A stretch of 64,000 nt of DNA from Nothopassalora personata (lineage: Eukaryota > Ascomycota > Dothideomycetes > Mycosphaerellales > Mycosphaerellaceae), in contig CM066293.1 in NCBI GenBank assembly GCA_033816765.1, forward strand, positions 372,001 to 436,000, in the 5' to 3' direction. The position numbers and the translations under genes are program-made. The first letter of the stretch is position 1, and each line of letters opens with the position of its first letter. Shown piece by piece: positions 1 to 8,936 of the stretch. The notes under the pieces are model-generated. The model worked only from the letters and a program-made list of their open reading frames with translations. It was not told the origin of the DNA and did not search any database.

Positions 1-20
1 AGCGCGAGAATCACGAAACA

Positions 21-776
21 ATGCTGTGTTTCACTTCCCTCGTCACCGCCTTCTATGCCACGCTGACCACCGCCGCCGCATACTCGTCATCATCATGCTC
101 CTCTGGACCGGCATCCAAGTTCCTGGCGCTGTGGAACTACGACCCGGCACAGCAGTTCTGTTCGCAGAACTACCCACCTCCAGCTCCCAGGACTGTTACC
201 CTATGCTCTGCCGCACCTTCACACAAACGATTCAGGGGACGCGACGATGATCGCTCGAACAATTGCCCCGATGGAAGCAACGACTCCATGCCTCGTCCAC
301 CTAGGACCATCTTCAAGGCACTGCTCCGACAGGACGAATCCACCAAGAAAGTCTTCTGCTCATGCGTCACTCCACCTGTCAAACCTATCACAGTAGTAGG
401 TAGCTGCGCCGCAGGGCAATCTTGCTCGATGGATGGCATCTGCAGACCTACGAGAGACTGCAGCAACCCAGCGTCCTGTGATGGACACTCTTTCTGTGGC
501 AAGGGACCTTCTGGAAACAACCTCTTCTGTCACCAAGATACTGACATTGCCGAGATGGGATATTGTATGAATGATGGTCCTCCCGGGCAAGGATGTCCGG
601 AGCCGTATGAGGATTGCGAGTCGAATGCTGATTGTGGTGGCTCCAGAGTTTGCATACACTCTTGTTGCAGGTCCGACCCGTTCTGTGTGGACGTCTTGGA
701 CTATAAGTCGGAGAACCAGATGTCGCCTTCGAGCATGGTTAGTAGGAAGAACGTTGGGTTGTTGACTGCCATCTGA
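21..776 (+). CDS. Secreted cysteine-rich protein, unknown function
   Basis: A 251-residue single-exon frame starts at the first ATG. Residues 1-20 (MLCFTSLVTAFYATLTTAAA) look like a signal peptide with an Ala-rich cleavage region, so secretion is inferred. After it I count 21 cysteines, dense in the second half (about residues 110-215), with spacings such as CSC, CxxGxxC and a CC pair typical of disulfide-stabilised extracellular fungal proteins. There is no transmembrane segment, GPI tail or catalytic motif. The last ~25 residues are Ser/Met-rich and Cys-free. I do not recognise the family. Small size, secretion and Cys content resemble effector candidates, but that is inference only. It borders decayed, repeat-bearing DNA to its right, a common setting for fast-evolving secreted proteins. 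Confidence 0.6.
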   Translation: MLCFTSLVTAFYATLTTAAAYSSSSCSSGPASKFLALWNYDPAQQFCSQNYPPPAPRTVTLCSAAPSHKRFRGRDDDRSNNCPDGSNDSMPRPPRTIFKALLRQDESTKKVFCSCVTPPVKPITVVGSCAAGQSCSMDGICRPTRDCSNPASCDGHSFCGKGPSGNNLFCHQDTDIAEMGYCMNDGPPGQGCPEPYEDCESNADCGGSRVCIHSCCRSDPFCVDVLDYKSENQMSPSSMVSRKNVGLLTAI

Positions 777-1088
777 AATGCGAGTTGAACAGGCCTCCAG
801 CGCAACGTTCTAAGTTCGTTACTGCGCAAAACTTTTGAGACAGAGATACAAGATCAGCGAGCCTTCAGTAAGGGCAGCCGACTTGGAAGCACGCCCCGCG
901 CCCACTTCTATCGACCCAGGTGCCACAAGCATCGCCGGAAGCGCTCCGCCACTGTTCGGTGCAGTCTCTCGAAATTCTGCCAGAGCCGCCGTTGCCGCGC
1001 TCGAAAACAAGCGAAGCGTAAAGGACCGTGCGGCACTGCTGTCTCATTGACGCATGCCGCAGCATATAGCAACTGGCAACACTCAGCA
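777..1088. other. Intergenic, nothing recognised
   Basis: This is GC-balanced sequence between the secreted protein and the 2EXR relic. The short open frames in it have no recognisable motif. Confidence 0.5.
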
Positions 1089-1613
1089 ATGGCTCATGCC
1101 ATGTCGACCCTACGCTTGCCCTGCAGGCTGCTCGAGCTTTCAGGAGAGCTCCGCAACCGCATTTACCGCGCCACTGTATGCGAGAAAGACACTATACGCC
1201 ACGTCAGAAGATGTTCTCAGCCCGCGCTTTTGCGTACATGCAAACAAATACGACAAGAAGCTGCTTCGATCTACTACTTCGAGAACGAGCGCGCCCGGCT
1301 TCGATCCATTGATTGTATTGGCATTTGAACGACAAGCGCGCGCCGTGGTCGACTTCGCCGGAACGGACTACACGGTCGACACCGATGGTGGCGGGTATGA
1401 TTGGGCAAGCTTGAAGGTCTGGCTCAAGGCATTCTTCAACGGCCTAGCGGATCCTTTCCTACACGACAAAACCCAACCTAACGGCGGTCCTGATTATGTG
1501 GCTACCGGCATTCAAGATGGTGGGTACGCTGAAGGAGGACTTGGATTGGAATAAGATCGAGAAGGCCCTGGACATCTTTCAGGAGGGCTCGGTGGCATCG
1601 CTGGACTGGAATT
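1089..1613 (+). pseudogene. 2EXR/F-box-like protein relic with two frameshifts
   Basis: The frame from ATG 1089 encodes a stretch typical of the abundant Dothideomycete 2EXR/F-box-like family: LLELSGELRNRIYRATV, then PALLRTCKQIRQEAASIYYF. It stops at 1326-1328. Coding-like sequence continues in a second frame (FERQARAVVDFAG onward, to about 1490) and then in a third (MWLPAFKMVGTLKEDLDWNK to EGSVASLDWN and a stop near 1613). No GT-AG intron of normal size joins the three frames, so two frameshifts are the simplest explanation. Family members normally run 200-350 residues in one frame. The family name rests on the conserved ELRNRIY and LLRxCxQIRxEA motifs; the exact breakpoints are approximate. 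A second 2EXR-like start lies near 3090. Confidence 0.55.
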
Positions 1614-1939
1614 GATCAAAGCTGCGAGAAGAAAATGGAACGCGATCGCACAAGCAAATAGTCTCGTTGTGGGTCGTGGACAAAGACAACGCTTGGACGG
1701 CCGCGGAAATGGCTACCGCTGAGGGTATGAGGCGCGCGGTATGCAATAGCTTTCCAATGCATGCCGAAAGCATTTCAGCGAGCGCAACAGTCAACCAGTT
1801 GGCTTGACTGATAGCTTCTTGGTTGACCGACTGACAAAACTTAGAACTGACTGACTGACTGACTGACTGACTGATAATCCTTGGACGAGAAGGCATTAGG
1901 GGTCATTATCGGAGACAAGCCCGCATTCGGACACGCAAA
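1614..1939. other. Non-coding stretch with microsatellite
   Basis: No gene is visible. Apart from the ACTG repeat at 1846-1874, the sequence carries several extra GACTGA-like units just upstream (about 1805-1835), as if the microsatellite were once longer. Confidence 0.5.
1846..1874. repeat. (ACTG)n microsatellite
   Basis: Seven uninterrupted ACTG units plus one base, in the non-coding stretch just left of the TIR element. Confidence 0.95.
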
Positions 1940-1989
1940 TGGCGGTGGCCTAGGCTTACATAACCGGCAATTACGCATATTCGAAATCT
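1940..1989 (+). repeat. Left terminal inverted repeat, 50 bp
   Basis: Begins TGGCGGTGGCCTAGGC. Pairs with 2721-2770 in reverse complement with four mismatches, three of them transitions or adjacent changes near the inner half. Confidence 0.8.
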
Positions 1990-2649
1990 CACTCGCTGCA
2001 CTCGCTCTTCCTTAGCGACAACAATACTGCTGATAATCGTAGCGAGTCGCGGCGGTATTGTCGCTCCCTTACACTACGTAGGTGAGTTAGGCTCCTTAAC
2101 AATAGCAGATAGTAAGTATTAAGGAGCTCAACTCACTTGCTATTATCATATTGTTACTTACTAGACAATAGCGGTGGGTATATTAACTTCTACTACTATT
2201 ACTATTTCTTCGACTCTACACTTATCGACATATACAAGTCTAACTATAGACGACTCACTTAGCGATTTTGGCTTTAGAACAACGACAGCGACAGCGATAG
2301 TATATCCGATCCGCGCTTATCCTTATAAACGCGGTTATTACTATAGCTTACGATAGTGTAAGTGCGAGTCCGACTCGTTAGGCGCGCGTAGGTAGACTAA
2401 TAAACCTATAGTATATACCGACGCCCTCGTACCGCAAATACCGACGATTTCTACTACGTAAGCGAGTCGATATAGACATAGTAGATAGGAGACTCGTAGA
2501 AGATAGACAAGGGCAGTGTATAGATATTAAAGAGGTTGTCTCGAATAGCTGCCTATATTAATCCAGCGGCAGTCCATAGCTCGATTTCGATGCGAAAGGG
2601 CACTAGATCGATCGCTAGACGTAGCATTATATATAGCGAGTGTGCTTTT

Positions 2650-2687
2650 AGACAAATAGCGAGTGTATAGACAAATAGCGAGTGTAT
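2650..2687. repeat. 19-bp tandem direct repeat (2 copies)
   Basis: Two perfect copies of a 19-mer, 2650-2668 and 2669-2687 (AGACAAATAGCGAGTGTAT). A partial third copy of its tail lies just upstream (about 2633-2641). It lies inside the TIR element near its right end. Confidence 0.9.
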
Positions 2688-2720
2688 ACGAGTCTATAAT
2701 AGTGGGGATTGCAGATTTGA

Positions 2721-2770
2721 AGATTTTGAATATAGGTAATTGCCGGTTGTGTAAGCCTAGGCCACCGCCA
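2721..2770 (-). repeat. Right terminal inverted repeat, 50 bp
   Basis: Reverse-complement partner of 1940-1989. The identical outer core ends CCTAGGCCACCGCCA on the plus strand. Confidence 0.8.
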
Positions 2771-3011
2771 AATCCTCTTAGACGCACAAGCAGGCCACGA
2801 TGAATATTGTGCTCCGGAAAGAATAGTGACCAATAAAGCTCTCTTACAGTATATCGCCAGTCGAGCTCAGGTGAATGTCGTGAAAAGCGGACCTTGACAA
2901 CATAAAATTCAGTTCGGTCCTTGCCGAGCCCTGTCCAACCTTCGCACATTATACCACGGGGCAACGAAAGTCCACTAACTCAGTCTCCAAGTCACCTTCC
3001 ACCACGAAACT

Positions 3012-3282
3012 TTGCAATTTCCACCTCCCGGACAATCGGAACATGTCTTCGACAGCACTCACAAGGGCGTGCGTGCAAGCTACTCGAGCTCCCGGCCGAA
3101 TTGCACGCCAACAAGATTCACAGATGCTCCCTCTGCGGAGACCATATTTCTGTCCGTATGTCGACTGCGACTATGGATCCGAGTGCTTTCCACAAAGAGA
3201 CACACGCGCTCGACACCTGCGGAAAGTCCATGGCGAGGGGCGCAAGGTGTCTAAAGGTGGGATAGATCTGAAGGTGGGATAG
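3012..3282 (+). pseudogene. Relic with 2EXR-like start and C2H2 zinc finger
   Basis: Two coding-like pieces sit in different frames. One (about 3078-3125) reads CKLLELPAELHANKIHR, close to the 2EXR motif seen at 1130. The other (about 3145-3240) reads a C2H2-like finger: CPYVDC, then RDTRARHLRKVH, which fits C-x4-C-x15-H-x4-H. Neither lies in a complete gene: no long frame, splice pair or full-length domain surrounds them. It may be a fusion of two decayed genes or a rearranged member of the same relic family as 3619-3692 and 4281-4760. No functional product is expected. Confidence 0.4.
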
Positions 3283-4280
3283 AATGATCGTCCTTCGATA
3301 GATAGGCTGGATGAAGTAAAGCATCTGGCGGGGAGAGGGCCGCTTCGCAGAGTCTGGTGTTGAGATCAAGGCTATCCCGTGCCTTCCAGGCAAGTGAACG
3401 ATGGTCAGGGCATGCAGGAGTCAGAATCAAACAAGTGACGATTGGGGGGGCAGCCACGGTCCTCGTCCCATCGATCGGCCAGCTGCGGTTCACATCCATG
3501 TCAAATCCTCTATAAAACTCGCTTGGCTAGCTACTGCTGTACCAACTGCTCCTTCTCCTGCTCGACCTCGAACAGCTATGGAAGTCATGTGATGAAGATC
3601 AGCGCCAGGTGAAGGTCATGCCAATGCACAGAGGTCGGATGTGACTATGCCGCAAAAGACCTCCCACGCAAGGACGTTCTTCGAGTTCACACAGTGACGT
3701 CCACATCGAGTAATGGACTTCGACTGCTGCCATCCCCGTACTGCCTGATTCGAACGCGTGGGCGGAGGTAGTGCATCTGCGTGGCCATCTCTCTTTTCCA
3801 AATAATCTTCGACTCGGTAGATAGCATCAAGTGTAGCATTGCCGGTAATCTTCACGGTAGCGCATCTGAGTCAGTGTGTGACGCTCTCCGGTCGTGCATC
3901 GCTCGCACGTGTCCGGCGGCCGCTCACGTTCATGCGGCTGAGATGACTTTGGTCGGTGTTGCACGTAAGTGGCAAGCTTGCCTGATGTGGTTGATACAAC
4001 CAACGTTCCAGTTGACTCGTGAAGAGCATGCCTGCTCCACTGTAGCGTTTGAAGCGCCGTGTCTGCTCGTTCATCATGAGACTCGGCTGAGTATGCTGCA
4101 TATCGATTTTGGTAGCCGCGTACACTCAAGAGCCAACAGTACGCAGCGGCAGACCCGATGCCATACAGCGGCCACGCTAGACCACGGAATGTCAGGCGCC
4201 TCCGGTACAGTAGGTGTCATATTCTCGTGATTCGCCAAGGTCCAGCTTACCATATAGCACCGAAGAGGCTGCTTCTTAGC
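3283..4280. other. Degenerate intergenic sequence
   Basis: No intact gene. The only recognisable element is the zinc-finger fragment at 3619-3692. Short overlapping frames on both strands (for example 3781-4230 plus and 3827-4129 minus) have no motif and mutually shadow each other. Confidence 0.5.
3619..3692 (+). pseudogene. C2H2 zinc-finger fragment
   Basis: One frame reads CQCTEVGCDYAAKDLPRKDV followed by LRVHT. This matches fungal C2H2 fingers of the type C-x4-C, CxYAAKDLPRKD, R(H)xxxH, with the first His apparently lost. A stop lies just upstream and no exon partners are seen. It is the middle member of a string of three finger relics pointing the same way between 3.0 and 4.8 kb. Confidence 0.4.
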
Positions 4281-4760
4281 TATCCTTTGCCCCGACACCT
4301 GAGCAACCAGGCCTCGACGTTGCTGGTCATGGCGAGGACAAGGAGGAATTCGAAGCACTTGCCAACTTCGACTGGGACGCTTTTTTTCATCTGGGATCCC
4401 ATTGCCAATGCGGTACGTGCAGTAGGGACCGTTGAATCGCTGGACACTAATTACCGACAGAGCTCGGTCTGCAGCACGCTCGTCCAGTAGCAGGGTCGTC
4501 TAAGCAGGCCCTGGAGAGCAATCAGTCAACCGAGCAGTCGAAGACAAGCACTCTCCACGAGGGACCTCTGGGTCAAGGCGCCGGAAGCAAGAGCTGCGCC
4601 ATCTGCCCGTGTTCTTCCAAGTATGCAAAAGACCTCGGCCGACAAGAGAAGACGCACAGCAAAGGCAGGCCATTTTATTGCCTACGTGAGGAATGCGACT
4701 ACGCCACGGGACGGGTTCCATGAAAGGACTTCTTGAATCGCCATGTGCGAGAGGTTCATC
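4281..4760 (+). pseudogene. C2H2 zinc-finger protein pseudogene with one intact intron
   Basis: An acidic exon (about 4280-4412; EEFEALANFDWDAFF) ends at a good donor. A 48-nt intron (4413-4460, GTACGT to ACAG with a CTAAT branch) joins it in frame to a second exon reading CAICPCSSKYAKDLGR, then RPFYCLREECDYATGR. The frame then hits TGA (4728-4730) and resumes as KDFLNRHVREVH. The second finger is a clear C2H2 (C-x4-C then RHVREVH), interrupted exactly where an Arg codon (CGA or AGA) would be expected, so the stop looks like a C-to-T or similar nonsense change. In the first finger one zinc His appears as Gln (RQEKTH). There is no start codon upstream. The perfect intron phase shows this was once a spliced gene. 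Confidence 0.55.
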
Positions 4761-5115
4761 AAGGTTAGCAACATAAGGAACCTCCAGAGTGGCCAACTTC
4801 GCAGGAACATGAGCCAAGGCAGTGGGCGAGTGTAAGCGTCCATTTTGACCGGCAGAGTATGCCATAGCAACGGTGCAGTCCACACAGCGGCGCTCATCAG
4901 GAGGTGTCCCGAGTGGTAGTGAAGGACCGGAGTTGTCACATCGTTTGAATTGTCGAACGCCACGAAGGCGGCTGAACAAGAACGAATTGCTCATTGCCAT
5001 TTCTCATGCATCTGTCCCAAAACGCCAGGTCTGCTATGCCTACAGGAATCCCTGGACCTGCCACCCAATACGAAATGTACAAGAATGTCATGGCGTGCCA
5101 TGTCCCAATTCAAAA

Positions 5116-7116
5116 TCAACCTCTGAGTGTATCGTCAAGATTTCCGCGCCGTTTCTTCAAAGGCGAGAAGGTAAACCCATCGTCACCAGCAGTCATCAGC
5201 ATCGAGCTGCCAATCTTGCTGGCACCCAAGAAAGCACCAGCTTTCTTCTGCCCGGCACCGAGTGCTCCGAAGCCTCTACCTCCGAGAAACATCTTGCCGC
5301 GTAGAGCCTTAGCAGGCGCAGCGCTCTCTTCCTCCTCATCGAACAAAGTCTTGCCAGTCCCGCCAAGCTTCCGACTCTTCTGCTTCTCCTTCTTCTTGAC
5401 TTCAGGCTCGGGATTGAAAGATGCGAAGTCGACGAGAGACTTGCGCTTCTTCTTCTTCTCCGCTGCACCTGCCTTCTCGTCGGAGCCATCACGGGTCTTG
5501 GTCTTGACCTTTGTTGCCGGTTTGACGGCGGGTGCATTCTCCTGACCTTGGCTGTGCACATCCTCTGCCTCCTCTGTGACGATTTCCAGCGTCGACATTG
5601 CTGCTTTCTGCTTTCGCGCTCGCCCAGCGGGCTTCTTCTGGATATTATCATCACTCGCCGACTTGGGCGCGAGAGGCTGCTTCTTGGTCTTCGCCGGCTC
5701 AATCGTCGGTGACGGCACATTTTCTGCTTCCTCCTCATCCTTCTCGCCATCGTCAGCACCAGCAGGACTATCTGGCAGGATGCTCGACGTCTTGTTAAGA
5801 AAGGGAGTCATCGAAAAGCTTGACTTCTCGCCAATGCCTGCTCCTGCCTTTCGCCCTCGCTTGGCTGCTGGTGCGTCGCCTGGCGTGCCGAGAGTGGTAG
5901 CGTCGGCATCGAAGGCGGCTGCATTGCGCTTCTTGGCGTTCTTCGCTGCTGGTGCTGCGGCCTTGGTGCCCTTCTTCGACTCGGCCGCTTCCTCGCGAGC
6001 TGCTTCCAGTTCAGCCTCAGTCTCTTTCAGCTTCTCTTTCGTGCTCCTCAGCTTCGTCCGGAATTGGCCAAGCTTCTCATCAAGCAACTGCTTCTGTGCC
6101 TCAAATTCCTCAGCTGCCTTCTGCATCGCCTTCTCAGTCTTGGTGCGCTCCTTCTTTTCAACGGAAAGCTCCTGTCGCATCTCGTCCAGCTGCTCGTCAG
6201 TCTCGGCGGTAGCATCCGCGCGCTTAGCTGCTCGTGCCGCGACCTTCCTCTCCCGCTCCAGCTCCTCGCGCAGGCTATCGACGCTCTCCTCGAGCTTCTG
6301 CTTCGCCTTCTTCTCTTTCAGCAGATCTTTGCGCACATCCTCGACCTGCGTGTTCTCGTGTGCTGCCTCCAGTTCCTCCTCTGCCTTTTGCCGTGCACGC
6401 TTCTCGCGAGCAAGCTCCTTCCGCACGTCGTCCACGCTGCTATCGGTCTGTGTGGTCTCGGCGGCTTGTTCGGCGCGTTGCCGCGCGCGCTTCTCCTTGG
6501 CGAGTTGTCGCTTCAGATCCTCAACCTGCTCCTCCTGCGCAATCTCGACGCCCGTGTTGCGTCGCTTGGCTTGGGCGCGCTTCAGATCGCGTTTCGCGTT
6601 CTCCACCTCGCACTGCATGTTGCTGACTTGGCGTTGTAGTTCAAGCTTCTCCGTCATGAGCGCTTCTGTCGATGCTGCTTGTGCTTTCAAGTGTTCGAGT
6701 TCTGGGCGAAGCACGGACAGTTCTCGCGTCAGCGCAAGCTTCTCTGTCAGAAATGTCTCCGAGTCTTGTGCAGTTGTCTTCAGAGCTTTGGCCTCTGCTT
6801 GTAGAGTGCCGACCTCTTGCTCTCTCACGCGCAACATGGCCTCCGCATCTTGCAGACGCGCTTCTGCTTCCTCGGCGCGTGCTAGATTCTCGTTGACCAG
6901 CACCTCGAAGTTGTTCGAGCGGTCCTCTTCTTGCGTGAGCAGATCGCGTAGCTCGTTGTTGTCGTCTTCCAAGATATGTATGTCGAATCGCAGTCGTCGC
7001 AGGTCCTCATCCTTTGCGATGATATCCACTAAATGCGTGCTTTGAGCATACTTGAGCTCCATGACGGAGCTGTGCAGCGACTGTTCGTGCAGCCTGTTAT
7101 TTTGTATGGGCGCCAT
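5116..7116 (-). CDS. Long coiled-coil protein with basic, nuclear-type C-terminus
   Basis: A single-exon 666-residue frame begins with ATG at 7114-7116 (MAPIQNNR). Residues ~25-385 are almost continuous heptad-rich coiled coil made of E/K/R/Q/A/L, with repeated units such as LAKEKRARQRAE and LAREKRARQKAE. Residues ~390-666 are low complexity, rich in K, A, P and E, with several basic clusters (KKKKRK, KKKEKQK) that could be nuclear localisation signals. A conserved-looking tail GGRGFG...FTFSPLKKRRGN contains a CDK-type S-P-x-K site. A structural role in nucleus, chromatin or spindle is inference; I do not recognise a named family. It diverges from OST3 with only ~263 bp between the two start codons, so they share a promoter region. 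Confidence 0.8.
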   Translation of the reverse strand: MAPIQNNRLHEQSLHSSVMELKYAQSTHLVDIIAKDEDLRRLRFDIHILEDDNNELRDLLTQEEDRSNNFEVLVNENLARAEEAEARLQDAEAMLRVREQEVGTLQAEAKALKTTAQDSETFLTEKLALTRELSVLRPELEHLKAQAASTEALMTEKLELQRQVSNMQCEVENAKRDLKRAQAKRRNTGVEIAQEEQVEDLKRQLAKEKRARQRAEQAAETTQTDSSVDDVRKELAREKRARQKAEEELEAAHENTQVEDVRKDLLKEKKAKQKLEESVDSLREELERERKVAARAAKRADATAETDEQLDEMRQELSVEKKERTKTEKAMQKAAEEFEAQKQLLDEKLGQFRTKLRSTKEKLKETEAELEAAREEAAESKKGTKAAAPAAKNAKKRNAAAFDADATTLGTPGDAPAAKRGRKAGAGIGEKSSFSMTPFLNKTSSILPDSPAGADDGEKDEEEAENVPSPTIEPAKTKKQPLAPKSASDDNIQKKPAGRARKQKAAMSTLEIVTEEAEDVHSQGQENAPAVKPATKVKTKTRDGSDEKAGAAEKKKKRKSLVDFASFNPEPEVKKKEKQKSRKLGGTGKTLFDEEEESAAPAKALRGKMFLGGRGFGALGAGQKKAGAFLGASKIGSSMLMTAGDDGFTFSPLKKRRGNLDDTLRG

Positions 7117-7379
7117 GCTGACGTGAAGCTGCTATGGTGTGCGATGCGGGCCTTAGGATGTTTTCTAAGTCGCGTCAATGCATGTGCACCGCATTGACGT
7201 GCGCTGCTGTTTGGGCCGAAGTAAACAAAGCGGCTTCGCGTTCCGACGCATGACGAAGCCGATCCGCCAAGACTTCCCGGAAGTGCATGGAGCTGGGAGC
7301 ATCAGGACAGCTTTTGGCTGCTGTAGAACTATCTGACCATCCATCCCCTCGAACAATTCTCTTTGACACACAACACACA

Positions 7380-8539
7380 ATGAGGGTGCTGCTCCAACTC
7401 ATCACAACGGCATTTCTGCCGCTTGCTGCCCTCGCGGCAGACAAGACTCCCGCACAGCGATTCGATGCAGCACATGCAAAGGCACAACCGATCCAGCTCG
7501 ACGACAAGAGCTACGATGCCCTCACCAAAGCTCCTCGCGACTACTCCGCTGCGATCCTCTTTACTGCTCTGGATGCGAAATTTGGATGTCAACTGTGCAA
7601 CGAATTCCAGCCAGAGTGGGAACTGCTGGCAAAGTCGTGGACCAAGGGCGATAAGGAGGCCGCGTCAAGGCTGGTCTTTGGCACATTGGACTTTATGGAT
7701 GGCAAGGGCACTTTCCAATCGGTATGACGACACATGCGCAGATCCACACGAGTGTCCGATGTTGACATGTGGCAGCTGCAATTGCAAAACGTACCCGTCT
7801 TACTCCTGCTCCACCCAACAACTGGTCCACACGCAAGACCAGACAAGCCAATGGAGAGACTGGCCTTCAACAGCGGGTATGTCACCGGTGGAAGAGGCTC
7901 GAGTATGTGTCAGGCCCGGGAACAGTGCGCTAACACCGCGTCCCAGCATCAACAAGGCCGATATAGTCCACCACTGGCTTTCGCGCCACCTGCCAGACCG
8001 ACCGCACCCACCGATCGTTCGCCCAATCAACTACGTCAAAATTGCAGTCACAATCACGGCAGTCCTTGGTGCTGGCACCTTCCTGACCGTCGCTGCGCCA
8101 CACCTCTTGCCCATCATTCAGAACCGCAACCTCTGGGCAGCCATCAGCTTGATCGCAGTGCTTCTGTTCACGAGCGGACACATGTTCAACCACATCAGAA
8201 AAGTCCCTTATGTCCACGCCCACGGCAAGGGAGGCGTCAGCTACTTTTCTGGTGGCTTCCAGAGCCAGACCGGCCTTGAGACCCAGATCGTTGCTGCTAT
8301 GTGTAAGAGTTGATCAGAAAATCTATGATGAAGCCACTTGCTAACATACCTCTCTAGATGGTGTTCTGTCCTTTGCGACAATCAGCCTCGCACTCAAGGT
8401 TCCTCGCATGACGGATCCACGAGCGCAACAGATCGCAGTCTTCGTCTGGGGAGGTGTCATTCTTGGCATGTACTCTTTCCTTCTCAGCGTGTTCCGCATG
8501 AAGAACGGGGGCTACCCATTCTGGTTGCCCCCTTTCTAG
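7380..8539 (+). CDS. OST3: Oligosaccharyltransferase subunit OST3/OST6
   Basis: Four exons: 7380-7721, 7776-7876, 7947-8302 and 8358-8539 (introns of 54, 70 and 55 nt, all GT-AG, two with CTAAC-like branch sites) give a 326-residue protein. Residues 1-20 form a signal peptide. A lumenal thioredoxin-like domain follows with the redox motif C70-Q-L-C73. Then come four predicted transmembrane helices (from KIAVTITAVLGAGTF to FVWGGVILGMYSFLL) and the typical ending YPFWLPPF. In the family this ER subunit helps the oligosaccharyltransferase complex N-glycosylate Cys-containing sites by transient disulfide exchange. Yeast has two paralogues (Ost3, Ost6); filamentous fungi usually have one, so the symbol is the usual choice, not proven. 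Length and topology are normal. Confidence 0.92.
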
Positions 8540-8936
8540 GCGAAAAGCGACATGAGTGCATAGCGTCAAAGCGTGGGAGTGCCGACCGAGGGCGCGGCTT
8601 TGTGATTTACCTCAGCTATGTAGTTGTAGCAGCGAAGAATCGAGAGATGCCAAATCAGGCAGGAGTGAGCGACCTCACTTCCTCCTGACTTCACCAAGTT
8701 TCGGCTACGGTCAGCACAATGCAGCAATATCCAGATGAGCCATTGCGCAGGGTTCTCAAGGGCGCAGGTACCCCGCACGATGGATGTGCCAGCAGAGCAT
8801 CCTTGACCGGGCTTGCCATGACCATTGTTATGTTTACCATGTTCACTTACATGTGACTGCTAATTCACGAGTCTAAAGCTACACGTTGGCCATCGCGAAG
8901 GAGACACGAATTCCCCGCCTCGCTCAAACAGCTACG
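8540..8936. other. Intergenic, OST3 3' / nitrilase 5' region
   Basis: About 400 bp with no supported gene or repeat. Confidence 0.5.

Larger units (their letters stand above)
1940..2770. mobile_element. Non-autonomous TIR element (MITE-like), RIP-like body
   Basis: The ends are near-perfect inverted repeats of 50 bp: 1940-1989 and 2721-2770 (reverse complement) agree at 46 of 50 positions by eye. Between them is ~730 bp with no credible ORF, rich in TpA and poor in TpG, the pattern repeat-induced point mutation leaves. Smaller nested inverted repeats occur inside: 2015-2030 with 2051-2063, and 2081-2098 with 2119-2136. There is also a 19-bp direct repeat. No transposase is visible, so any mobility would depend on a transposase elsewhere. 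No convincing target-site duplication is seen, so the outer edges may be off by a few bases. The superfamily cannot be assigned from the window alone. Confidence 0.65.

Noticed and set aside
1990..2720. Inner hairpins considered as a CRISPR-like or ncRNA array
   Set aside because: Repeats are few, unequal and lie inside a TIR element in a eukaryotic genome; no spacers.
5576..7045. 489-codon plus-strand frame rich in Ser and Arg
   Set aside because: Exact antisense of the coiled-coil gene; composition is the complement of Glu/Lys/Ala codons.
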